Source of the DNA: Gnetum montanum
Taxonomy: Eukaryota; Streptophyta; Gnetopsida; Gnetales; Gnetaceae
NCBI GenBank assembly: GCA_015680685.1
Contig: MNCI01014821.1
Coordinates: forward strand, 38,396-81,754
Reading direction: 5' to 3'
DNA length: 43,359 bases
Shown: positions 34,251-43,359 of the stretch, piece by piece
How positions within the stretch are numbered: position 1 is the first letter of the stretch
Layout: every line of letters begins with the position of its first letter
Notes under the pieces: model-generated
Database searches by the model: none
Told to the model about the DNA's origin: nothing
The model's input: only the letters and a program-made list of their open reading frames with translations
Translations under genes and position numbers: made by a program

Positions 34251-34900
34251 AAGGAATAACCTACCAAACCAAAAATTGTTAAAGGTGTCCAGTCATCCTT
34301 GGACACATGGGCTATTACTAGCAATTCATAAAGAATTTCTCTAAAATCACTAAACCATTAGTTGAGCTCCCAAAGAAAGATGCTCTATTCATATGGATCA
34401 AGGAATGTGAAAAGGCAACTTAAGGAGAAGCTTGAAGAAACTCCAATTCTATGAGCACCAGACTAGTCCAAACCATTTCACATAATGATGGATGCATTGA
34501 ACTATGCCTTGGTAGTCATGCTTACATAGTTGAACAATCAAAAACATCCTTACTACATTTACTGTGCAAGCCGAAGCATTGTGGGTGCACAGCTCAACTA
34601 TATCACAACAGAAAAAGAGCTGATGGGGATGGTGTATACCTTGGAGAAATTCAGGCACTATGTGCTTGAGTACAAGATACTTATGCATACAAACCACAGT
34701 GCCATTTACTTTCTCATGAACAAGCCAACGATAAGCCAATGATGAGCCCCCGTGTCATATGGTGGTTGGTGATCTTATAGGAGTTTGATCTTATGATGGT
34801 AGATTGAAAGGGCACTGAGAATGTGCTTGCTAATAACTTGTCTAGATCACAAGGGGATAATAAAGAGGAGAAAAGCCTGCTTTTTGATTAATTTCTTGAT
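34251..34900 (+). pseudogene. pol: RNase H region of element D
   Basis: LGHMGYY...FIKNFSKITKPLVELP at 34290-34375 is the RT connection. Further on, YIYCASRSIVGAQLNYITTEKELMGMVYTLEKFRHYVLEY (34555-34675, in pieces) is the RNase H part with its TEKE motif, and TNHSAIYFLMNK follows. At least one frameshift near 34440-34530 separates the two parts. Confidence 0.8.
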
Positions 34901-34999
34901 GAAATCCTCTTTGTTGGTGCAATAAATGAACAAGTGCTTATTGAACCAAAATGGTATGATGGCATCCTCACTTATCTTCTTACTTAGGAGATGCTACAA

Positions 35000-36233
35000 G
35001 ACTTGGACTTCTAGAAGAAACAATAGTTTTTTCATCAGGCTAAGCACTTCATGGAAATTAATGGACACCTTTACAAGGTATGCGCTGATGGCCTGGTTCA
35101 TTGGTGTGTTCCTAATGCTACTCAATTGCATGTTTTCCAAGATGCTCATGAGGGCCCTTTTTGGGGCCACTATGCAGGGAGATGCATGGCTATTAAGATC
35201 CTGATGGTAGGGTATTACTAGCCAACAATCTTTAGGGACACCCACCAATTCATCTTCTCTTATGAATGTTATCAATGAGATGGTGGAATGACCACTCAAA
35301 TGGAGGGGCCTCAATAGTGGATTAAACCACTAGAACCCTTTGACATCTGGGGCATAGACTTCATGGGTCCCATCATGCCCATGTCAAATGGAAAGGTGTA
35401 TATAATAGTTGTTGTTAACTATTGTATCAAATGGGTAGAAGCAGTAGCCATCATTGATTGTACATCTTCAATTGTTGCATGATTTGTATAACAGAATGTT
35501 GTAAATAGGTTTGGAATGACACCTATACTAATTTCTGACAATGGTACTCATTTTATAGATGCTACTTTTTACAGGCTCATGCAATGCTTTGGGGTTGAAC
35601 GTAAACTAACAACACCCTACCATCCCCAACCCAATGATCAAGTAGAGTTTACCAATAGGGAGGATACTAAGATCTTAACTTGAACAATTAGCATATATAG
35701 GAGAGATTGGAGCAGGAAATTGAATGATGCCATTTGGACCTACCACTCCACATGGGAAACTCCCTATAGGATACTCTCTATGAGCTGGTGTACAGATAAT
35801 TACCAACTCTTCCTATCCAATCCAAGCTTCATATACTTTGAATAGCTTGTGACCTTGACCTTGATCTTAGCCTAGCATAGAAAGAAAGAGTGATCAACCT
35901 TAACATGCTAGATGAGAATAAATTGGTAGTCCTATCATTGAATGAAGTGTACAAGGCATTCAACAAACAACACCATGACCTTAGAATAAGAAAAGTTAGA
36001 TTTAAACCTGGAGATAAGGTCATCTACTAGAACCCCACACATGTACTCAATGAACTAAGTTCCAAACATTGTGGGAAGGGCCTTATATTATTTATGAAAA
36101 ATTTTCTTTTGGGACCATGTTGATCTACAAACATGAGAGCCCAAATAAGAAACAATTGGTCAACATGCAACAAGTTAAACCTTTCCGTTAGCCCAAGCAA
36201 GCTAGTGAAATCAACACCTCCTTGAATGGACAA
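35000..36233 (+). pseudogene. pol: Integrase and pol tail of element D
   Basis: Zinc-binding segment DAHEGPFWGHYAG near 35145. The core keeps all three catalytic positions: GIDFMG (about 35350), LISDNGTHF (about 35535), and YHPQPNDQVEFTNRE (about 35620-35665). RKLNDAIWTYHST and the FKPGDKVI segment (about 36005) are typical of plant gypsy integrase C-termini. Stop codons occur near 34990, 35480, 35690 and 36030. The tail near 36226-36300 (SQFFRSPPSNTVMGEM) aligns with the pol ends of C and B. Confidence 0.85.
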
Positions 36234-36679
36234 TCTCTCTCAATTTTTCAGATCTCCGCCTTCCAACACAGTCATGGGGGAGATGGCCATTCATGCTAAT
36301 TATTACAATGGCTCTTCAATTTTTCTACTTTTTTGTCTTACACATTTTTGTTTTACACTTTCTTTGTTTCTATACCTTTTTGTTTTACACTTTGTTATTT
36401 TTCCAAATTTTTGTTTTACAACATCATTAGTATGTTCTATTTTTCTTGAATATTTTATAATTTATTTTATATTTTTCTTTATTTTGGTGTGAATTTTCTT
36501 TATTTTCTAACAAAATTACTTTGTTGCCAATAGGACGTAGTGATGTTGTAGTTGGTTGCTAAGGGTGGTTTGTACCTAATGTTTTTGATTTCTAATGTTT
36601 GGTTTCTATTTTTGAATTTTGATGACTAATGACTAAGATAAAGTTTCTTTTTCATGAAATAGGCAGTGAGCCCATGAGT
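36234..36679 (+). other. T-rich spacer of element D with acceptor-like signal
   Basis: 36315-36490 is T-rich with repeats of 'tttttgttttacac'. TTCTAAC (36505-36511) is followed 21 nt later by CCAATAG (AG at 36532-36533), the counterpart of the branch and acceptor before ORF2 in A and B. What follows is at most a short unrecognisable piece of ORF2. Confidence 0.5.
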
Positions 36680-36828
36680 GAAACTAAGAAGACAATGATT
36701 GTCCTGATTAGATTTTATGTTTTAGAACTAATGTACTTAAGAACTTAAGGTCTATAGAATTCAACCAGATTGTGCATGAATGCTTATGATTTGTATGGTT
36801 GGGCGTAAGGCTATCTTGCTGCTCAGCA
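36680..36828 (+). repeat. Truncated LTR end (U5) at the right edge of element D
   Basis: 36683-36828 follows the last 150 bp of the D 5' LTR: 'agaagac(a)a(t)gatt', 'aatgtactta', 'gaattcaa(c/a)', 'atatggttg(a/g)g(t/c)gta', ending GCTCAGCA for GCTCATCA. Either the remains of the 3' LTR of D or of a second element fused to D. Confidence 0.65.
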
Positions 36829-37670
36829 TCTGCCAATTGAGCTAAAGATTTGTCTTTACACACCTTTTAAGCACTTGCTCAAGGCTATCTAAGGCTTGCT
36901 CAAAGGCAACGCCATAGATGAAGAAGTCATCCATGAAGACTTCTATCTTGTAACTAATTTGTTGCTAAAAAATGCTTAGGACCAAGTGTTGGAATGTTGT
37001 AGGAGCATTACATAGATCAAAAGGCATCTTTTGATATGCAAAAGTCCCCTAAGGACTCGTGAATGTTGTTTTGGCTTGATCCTCTAGTGTGATCTCTTTT
37101 TGGTTATAATCATTATAACTATCTAGAAAACTATAATAGCAATGCATAGATATAGTGTCTAACACTTGATTCACAAATGCAAATGGAAAGTAATCTTTGA
37201 ATGTTGCCACATTCAATAGCTAGAAGTTGATGCAAATCCACCACTTGCCACCTTTCTTTGGCATAATCACGAGTGAACTAACCCACTCACTATCTTTAAT
37301 GGGATAGATAAACCCCACGTTAAAGAGTTGTTTGATTTCCTCTTTGATGATCTACTTCAATTTGGGGTTCAATTGCTATTGTGGTTGCCTCTTTGGCTTC
37401 ATGGCCAGATCAATGTAGATACCATGCTAGCATATCCTAGGATCAATCCTTATGAGTTTAGGATATGACCAAGCAACAGTTGTTGGCCATTTGTTAACCA
37501 CCTTCAATAGCATTTGTTTCTGTTCAGGAGAAAGATTGGTATTGATTATTACCAACTTGCCATTTGTCAGAAATGCATACTCCATGCCAATAGATAGAGT
37601 TTTCAACTCTAAGGAATCTTATTTTAAATTTTTAGGAATTTCCAACTCTCCCCAATAGGTATCATCATTT
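36829..37670 (-). pseudogene. pol: Reverse transcriptase of element E, truncated
   Basis: Minus strand: LTNGKLVIINTNLSPEQKQML (37570 region, in part), GFIYPIKDSEWVSSLVI (about 37310-37260), HCYYSFLDSYNDYNQ (about 37145-37100), FDLCNAPTTFQHLVLSIF, and the catalytic VFMDDFFIYG (about 36940-36912). LEQVLKRC and NL-stop-LNW follow, and the sequence stops at the junction with D. At least four in-frame stops. Confidence 0.85.
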
Positions 37671-37969
37671 ACATTATCAAAGAGTTGGTGATGAGCTTAC
37701 TCTAGTTTATTCATGCTTCTAATATAGGCGCAAGTCAGACTTTCAGAAAGTTCCACACAAAGTGTGCTACTTTCATGATTAGTTGTCAACCACTAGGTGC
37801 CCTTCTATTTTGTAGTTGCTGTGTACAAGCACCTTTAAATTTTAGATTCATTTGCACACTGTCTACATGCTTTGATGGATGTGCTCTTGATAGATTAGAG
37901 TTTCTACACATAGTTGCACATAATATCACTATACGCAATGCATGGAACTCTCTTCTTCTCAATCTTTCC

Positions 37970-38330
37970 AGTTTATTCTCCTTAGAAATTTCTAAGGAGA
38001 GATGTTTGATGTCCATTTGCACATTAATAGTGCTCAACCATGCCCTTCCCATAATAATTAGGAAGTCTCCCTTGCAGTTGTCAACCTTGATCACCAGAAA
38101 ATCAACAAGATAGGACAATCCACAAACAATGCTTCCTCCACAAGTCCCAAAGGATCATTGATTGATTAGTCTACCAATTATAGATGGATATTACTCTTCT
38201 TAAGAGGTGGCAAGTTCCATGCTTTGTACATGTCATGGGAAATTAAATTGACACCAAAGTTTGAATCAAGAAGAGCCTTGCATGGCTAATGTATAGTGAT
38301 CTGCAAATAGATGAGAGGACTTCTAGGGTC
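37970..38330 (-). pseudogene. pol: Aspartic protease of element E
   Basis: Minus strand: PCKALLDSNFGVNLISHDMYKAW (catalytic DSG altered to DSN) at about 38285-38215. VDFLVIKVDNCKGDFLIIMGRAWLS follows at about 38110-38030. Sequence matches the D protease throughout. The Gly of the catalytic triad is lost, which would remove activity. Confidence 0.75.
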
Positions 38331-38399
38331 AAATATTTTCCTAAGAAGGTTACTAGCCTTGATCCAATTAGGTACAACATGAGTTAACATGATACTGTA

Positions 38400-40841
38400 G
38401 ATCTTAGGAGGCATTTGGCTTGAATATCTCTTGAAAGAATTTGATGTAGAGGATGATGGAGAGAGAGGGTGGCTAGTTGCATTAGTCTATGATGAATTTG
38501 GAGGGATGTTGAATAAGAAGAATGGTTATTTTTAGGATCTAGGTTTTGAACCATTTAGTTGGGAAGCTAGTTGTAAGTTAACAACCCTAGTAGTGTTACA
38601 TTGTTGTTCTTGTGGTGGAATTTGGCCTTGCATAGATGGAATAGGAGATAATTGGGTGGAGGTGGAGGAGCATGTGCTAAAGGATGAGAAGGATAATAGG
38701 GATATGGGATTTCCCTCTAGTAGATGGAGAACAAGTTTTGTGATTCTCTGGAGGGTAGTAGTGATGCTAAAAAGAAACGTGACTAGAAGAGTCATGTGGA
38801 GACATTGGTTGCTAAACATAGTTCCCATATGGATCTGGTTACCTGTAAGGGTACTACTATCTTGTTTGTGGCATCCCCACAACTATGGGTGTTACCACTA
38901 TTGGTATTTATCATATGAATGTGGTGGAGCTCTACTTGGATAATAAGCTTATTGTTGTTGGTGGAACTACCTTGGATTACCTTGAAGATAACGTAATCTT
39001 CTAGGTGCTTGCCTTTTTGCCAGTTTAGGATATAGCACGTACACCCTAGACTTTTGCAAGTATGAAATGACAAGGAAACACCCCTTAGGATGTTCATATT
39101 GGTAGATGTTACACTTGTCATCATCATTTGATTCTATCTCCACAACTTCTTCTACTACAATAGCTTTGCCCTTATCCCTTTGGTATGCACGTTCAACTTC
39201 TTTTTGCCTCTTGCGATTATAGTCACTAATCTACTCTCTTGATTCTTCTACAATCTCTAGAGCAGCTTAAAATTTTTCATCCAAAAAATCTCACATTTTA
39301 CCTACCTTGGCTGAAATTTTAGACATAGATTTTTGGATTGGAAAGGTCTTTATGTTCACCACCTCATCAAGTGATGATTCCTCCTTATTGTCACAAAATC
39401 AAACCTTCCTTTTCTTATGGAAGGATCCCTATTATATTCCTCAACACTTTCCCATTTCCTTATCTATCCTTATTCTTTTACTACCTACTTTATTAGCCTT
39501 TGGTTATGATGGGTTGTAAGTTCTGATAGTCTTTCTTGGGAATAAATCCCAAGAGTTCTTCTCATTTTTGATTTGAGTCCATCTATGATGTGGCTAAGTT
39601 CTTTCTATTAAGAATAACCATGGCTAGGGCATTAATTTATGAGAGAATAGTATTTGCCCATGGTGGCATCCAAGGGTTCATGTATTCCTTGCTTCCATCC
39701 TTAAATTTTCCTTTTTAGATTAGACACTCAGGAGTACGTTTGGTATTTATCATTGAATAGCTCTAGCATTATATTCCACATGTGGATGGATTTCAGCTCC
39801 AAGGACTAATACGAGCTTTGGCTTCCTTGATGAGTGTCCTAGGAAATAGCTTTAATTTATGCCAATCATTTTCAATATTATGTAAGGCATATGCATCATG
39901 AAAGACTTGAAGATTTTTTTGCAAATCAGAGTTATATCCCCCCTTAAATCTAGAGATATTATTCATTTCAAGTTGCTTAATCTAACTATCTTTCACATGC
40001 CTAGTTGAAATTTTTACTACCTCTGTGATATTTAGTATACTTTGAGTTGCCAGTAAAGGCTCATCATCATCATTATTTTGATCATGCCTATGATGTCCTA
40101 TGCTACCCCTTCATTCATGGTGGGCCTAATGATCATTATTGTCCTACTAGTCACCTTCATCATGGTTGTCCTTTTAGCGGTGTCTGTTAGAACTAGAAGA
40201 GGAAGAAGAAGATGCAGATGAAGAGGGCTAAGAAGGAGGAGGACTTCCATCACCATGATGTCTACCACCTCCTCTACGCTTGTCAATGCCATGTTCATAA
40301 ACTTTCTTGTCATCCTAATGCTTGCTTGAGCTCCCGCTTGGACTCTCACTTTTGCCTAAATCTAGATTGTTGATAGTGGACTACAGCTTTAGGTTCAAGC
40401 CCCCATCACTAATATCAAGGGGTGGAGAATCTTCATGTTGAGAACCCCTAGAGGGAGGATCCTCATTATCATTTTGGTTAAGTAGGAATAAGGGATTGGT
40501 GAATCGTTGCTCCTTCATAGCCTCATGGTGCTTCTTTTGGTGTCGATCTCTCCTACATTGTGTTTCAGTGGAACGGCAGTCCTGGTAATCATAGTCATGT
40601 ATAACATACCTTCTTGAAGATCTTGGATGCCCAACCTCCTAAGATTTTGGAGCATCATCCTGGGCATAGATCAATCAAGAGGCATTATAATGTTTCCCTT
40701 CATATCTTGCCACCACAATTGTTCATCCTAGTGTAGGATGAAGGTGAAATTAGGCGCATACTCATCTGGATGAGTATATACCACCTTGCATTCTTGAGGC
40801 ACTGGTAGTTTAGTATCACCGTGCTTATGAGAAAAAGACAT
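38400..40841 (-). pseudogene. gag: gag of element E
   Basis: ATG 40841 (MSFSHKHGDTKLPVPQE), VYTHPDEYAPNF, then charged linkers, a Ser-rich stretch (about 40215-40165) and the gag core: EMNNISRFKGGYNSDLQ near 39975-39930 and LKLFPRTLIKEAKA near 39860-39820. A knuckle-like KCNIYQYEHPKGC lies near 39115-39075 and keeps the first Cys that A lost while losing the second. A Pro/Gln/Ser-rich tail runs on to the protease. There are many stops and frameshifts. It is the most complete view of gag layout among the C/D/E group and shows what D has lost. Confidence 0.7.
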
Positions 40842-40975
40842 TATTCAGAAAAAATAAGTTATCAGTGTGCTTAAATTATTATATTTATTTTTAGAATGAT
40901 TTTTGACCTTAGGATTCATCCAATGATGCTAATGATTTTCACTATACCTAGATAGTGCATGTTTCGCATAAAGAA

Positions 40976-40993
40976 TCCTTGGCAATGGTGCCA
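40976..40993 (-). promoter_or_regulatory. Primer binding site of element E
   Basis: Sense TGGCACCATTGCCAAGGA, one base from the LTR; 14 of 18 match to the tRNA-Asp complement, all changes G-to-A. Confidence 0.75.
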
Positions 40994-40994
40994 A

Positions 40995-41883
40995 TGATGA
41001 GCAGTGAGTACCCCCACACTCAACCATATGAATCACTAAGCATTCATGCATGACCTAATTGAATTTCATGGATTCTATGTCTTCTAGTACACCAGCCTCT
41101 AGGAAGTGAACTTGCCCTAATAGTCATTCGTTGTCTTCCCAATTACACTTGTGTATATGCAAAGGTATGGTTGAGTGTAATCTAGGCATATGATTTTTAT
41201 TATTTTCATGTTTTATGTTTTGGTTTCTTAAAACAAAGGATGGAAGGAATGAAATAATTCAGTTACTAACTTAATCTAATTAAATACACCTAACTAATCC
41301 TAACATAAGCATCCATTTCCACTTTTCGTACACATCGTGAACGCATTTAGCGCTATTGGGTTATGAAACATTAAGTGTTCCTAGGATTACTAAGTGCCAA
41401 GTGTATTCTTAAAGTCGTCATACTTATGTGCTTAATTAATTGTTACTTAATCTATCTTAGTTTAGCTTAATTTAGCCTAATTAATTATTTAATTACTTAA
41501 AGCATTAACGAAAATCACATAAAACATTTAATGCATATATAAATAATTAATCTAATTCCAAGTGCTACAAGGTTTATTAAAAGGCTTATCTTTATTACTA
41601 TTTACATTGTTGTGCTTAGGTCCATTAGTGCTTGAATAAAGATCTGTACACTTTTTTACTCTTGTTGTAGGCACTCAAAAAAATATTCTAACTTTCAAAT
41701 GACAAAACTAGAAGAGCTCCACTACAACTATGATAAGACATCCTATAAACATGGTAGGTGAGTGGATAGTTATAGAATTTATTGTGGAGCTCCATCAATG
41801 AGGCCTCATAAATGTAGCAAATGCTATGTCAATGGGGGTCCATCGGTGAGGATCCATCGACATGACACTTTGATGCTTCATCA
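40995..41883 (-). repeat. 5' LTR of element E
   Basis: TGATGAGCAG...GCTTCATCA, 889 bp. Closest to the D LTR in reverse orientation. The hairpin module has outer CATAAG 41304-41309 / CTTATG 41423-41428 and inner ACTTT 41321-41325 / AAAGT 41411-41415. The U3 end carries CCATCAATG / CATTGATGG-type repeats at 41790-41870. A TATA box is not clear; 'ctataaac' runs on the plus strand only. Confidence 0.85.
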
Positions 41884-42340
41884 CTTCTTCACCTTCAACC
41901 CAATTACCACTTGCTCCATCCATGCAGGATGAGCTTTCAGCTCAGTCAAAATAACATAGTGTTACCAGGGCTATTAACTTACAATTGGCTCCTCAGTTAA
42001 GTGGTTCAGAACCAAGATCTTGTAAAAGACTATTCTTCCAAACCAATAGCCCTACTAAACCATCACTTATGCAACTGGTCATCCTATATCTCTTTCATTC
42101 TCTACATCCATTTCTTTCAAGAACCCTTTAAACCAAACGCCTCCCAAGATCCACACAGTTATGTTAACCCATGTTGTATCTAATTAGATCAAGGTTAGTA
42201 ACCTTCTTAGGAAAACATTTCATCTTGGAAGTTCTCTCATCTATTTGCAGATTGTTGTGAATGAGCCATGCAATGCTCTTCTTGACTTAGGTTCTAGAGT
42301 TAATCTAATTTCTCATGAAATGGACAGCACCTAGAACCTA
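41884..42340 (+). pseudogene. Fragment F: gag tail and protease start, plus strand
   Basis: 41950-42080 matches, in plus orientation, the gag tail of E (reverse complement of about 38590-38450). 42240-42330 encodes QIVVNEPCNALLDLGSRVNLISHEMD, the protease start, with DLG in place of DSG. It is cut on the left by the LTR of E and on the right by the LTR of G (42341, preceded by ACCTA). No other part of this element is in the window. Confidence 0.75.
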
Positions 42341-43281
42341 TGATGAGTGGCGAGGTACCCCTACACTCAACCATACGAATACGAGCGTGTACGCATGATC
42401 CGGTTGAACTCCGCAGACTAAATGCCTTAATGCCACAAGAAACACTTGGGGTTAATCATGTGTTGTCTTCCCAGGCTTGCTTGTATGTGTCACGATGTAT
42501 GGTTAAGCAAGTCTGAGGTATATGATTTTTTTGGTATTTTTCAGTTTATCTCCTAAGCTATGAGGGAAAGGGTTGAGAAACTAACTAACTCTAACTAATG
42601 TCCTAAGTCTAAATTAACTAGCGTCAGCATCCATTCCCACTTACCGTACACACCCTAAACCATGCAACTGTGGCTACCAAACGCTAATCGTTACTGGGAT
42701 CACCACACGTAATGCACGTGCTCGAAGTGGTCATACTGAGGCACCTATTTAGCCTAAGTGTGATAAGCAGCTGATTCCTTGGCTAGCCGTACACACCCGT
42801 GGGTGCTCGTAGCCAAGTCGTACTTATCACATGTTCTAGCCTAGCGATGAGTAGCCGATTCCTTGACTAGCCGTACATATCCGTAGATGCTTGTAATCAA
42901 CTCGTACTCGTGCGCACTAGGAAAGAAATAAATAACAATAAAATAAAACCATGTACTGCAAGGTTTATCCAATCAAGTTCGTCTTTATTGCCGTACATAA
43001 CTTGTGTTCAGGTTACAAAGTTGCTCGAATAAAGAGCCGTTCACTCTAGGACTCCTACTGCGGGCACATGGGAAATTAATCTAACTATGGAGTGTTCAAA
43101 CTGCCAGAGCTTCGCTACTTCTAGCCAAGATTGGGAAATGAAGGGAGTGCCACCTCTTATTTATAGATATGACGGCGGACTGTGATATCGCGTACGCAAT
43201 ATCGCAGGGATGGATGCAATATCGCGTGCACGATATCGCAGGGGATGCGATATCGTGGCTTGTGCATATCACGTCTCATCA
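42341..43281 (-). repeat. 3' LTR of element G (GATATCGCG family)
   Basis: TGATGAG...GTCTCATCA, 941 bp, closest to solo LTR 2. TATA box 43166-43156, GATATCGCG palindromes 43184-43260. Three hairpin modules at about 42620-42915. One has an inner stem CTTGGCTA 42778-42785 / TAGCCAAG 42810-42817 (8 bp perfect) and an outer stem GTGATAAG 42760-42767 / CTTATCAC 42823-42830. The last has an apical stem ATC-CGTA-GAT. Confidence 0.92.
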
Positions 43282-43359
43282 TACCCCCATGACTGAATGA
43301 AAACTCATCCTCGAGTTCCTTACAATGATATCAGGTAGGTATGGGATTATTGAGGGGAA
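43282..43359 (-). mobile_element. 3' internal end of element G, continues beyond the window
   Basis: TACCCCCATGAC (polypurine tract, sense GTCATGGGGGTA) follows the LTR. Sequence similar to 2047-2120 of element A comes next, including the AACTC-GAGGAT-GAGTT hairpin. Element G therefore reads on the minus strand and its body lies to the right of the window. Confidence 0.85.

Larger units (their letters stand above)
31078..36828 (+). mobile_element. Element D: Athila-like element with pol, plus strand, 3' end deleted
   Basis: 5' LTR 31078-31938, PBS, shortened gag, protease, RT, RNase H, integrase, T-rich spacer, then only the last ~150 bp of an LTR ending CTCAGCA at 36828. ORF2 and most of the 3' LTR are missing. 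Both flanks are antisense pol of a minus-strand relative, but about 370 bp of that host pol is absent between them and the flanking pentamers (ATCAT and TCTGC) do not match. This is not a simple insertion as it now stands. Confidence 0.8.
36829..41883 (-). mobile_element. Element E: 5' half of an Athila-like element, minus strand
   Basis: In sense order: 5' LTR (41883-40995), PBS, gag (from 40841), protease, RT, breaking off in RT (LNW) at 36829. It has the same subfamily as D by LTR sequence and gag start. It could be the missing 5' half of element C, since C starts within RNase H on the other side of D. Against that, the outer pentamers (ATATA at 15556-15560, CTTCT at 41884-41888) do not match and the C and E LTRs differ strongly. 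Confidence 0.75.

Noticed and set aside
36829-36850. Sequence resembling a degenerate PBS after the LTR end at 36828
   Set aside because: It reads as antisense RT (NL-stop-LNW) continuous with element E, which explains it better than a PBS.
1-43359. tRNA, rRNA or cellular protein genes
   Set aside because: Read on both strands; nothing with the needed motifs was seen. tRNA-Asp similarity is limited to the 18-base primer binding sites.

Overview
This window looks like heterochromatin-type nuclear DNA from a large-genome land plant, probably a seed plant and possibly a gymnosperm; the species assignment is inference. It is AT-rich and depleted in CG, it carries an assembly gap (13760-13956), and I find no intact cellular gene. 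Almost everything recognisable is LTR retrotransposon of one extended family. The primer binding sites are degenerate matches to plant tRNA-Asp, and the protease, reverse transcriptase and integrase motifs are those of the Athila lineage of Ty3/gypsy elements. All LTRs start and end with TGATGAG/CTCATCA or a close variant.

Layout from left to right. 1-30 is the end of an LTR cut by the window edge. 31-1234 is anonymous host DNA. Element A (1235-9663, minus strand, target duplication GTCAT) is complete at both ends, with gag and a second ORF (ORF2) but no pol. 9664-10145 is host DNA. Solo LTR 1 (10146-11062) has target duplication AAGCT. 11063-15560 is anonymous host DNA with a 0.2 kb tandem duplication and the gap. 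Element C (minus) starts with its 3' LTR at 15561-16378 and a decayed ORF2. C is interrupted by solo LTR 2 (17659-18712, duplication ACACA) and by element B (20592-27467, minus, duplication ATTAG), another element with gag but no pol. C then resumes as spacer plus integrase/RNase H to 31077. Element D (31078-36828, plus) has a 5' LTR, a shortened gag, protease, RT, RNase H, integrase and only the last ~150 bp of its 3' LTR. Element E (36829-41883, minus) has RT, protease, gag, PBS and a 5' LTR. 41884-42340 is a plus-strand gag-protease scrap (F). 42341-43281 is the 3' LTR of a minus-strand element (G) that runs off the right edge.

Reading the elements against each other gives a common plan: 5' LTR with a short U3 and very long U5, tRNA-Asp PBS, gag, pol, a T-rich spacer, then ORF2 in the position of an env-like gene, a polypurine tract and the 3' LTR. 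ORF2 resembles the 'putative plant transposon protein' domain followed by coiled coils. In A and B a branch-site and AG acceptor signal lies exactly against the ORF2 start codon, which suggests a spliced subgenomic message. A and B keep gag and the LTRs but have lost pol, so any movement would have needed enzymes supplied by autonomous relatives of the C/D/E type.

The most unusual signal is in the LTRs. The transcribed U5 part holds a hairpin module, in one to four copies, whose flanking and loop sequences are conserved while both arms of its stems change together between copies. That pattern indicates a selected RNA (or DNA) fold. A second signal is a set of short GATATC-rich palindromes packed just upstream of the TATA box, echoed once inside the body of element A.
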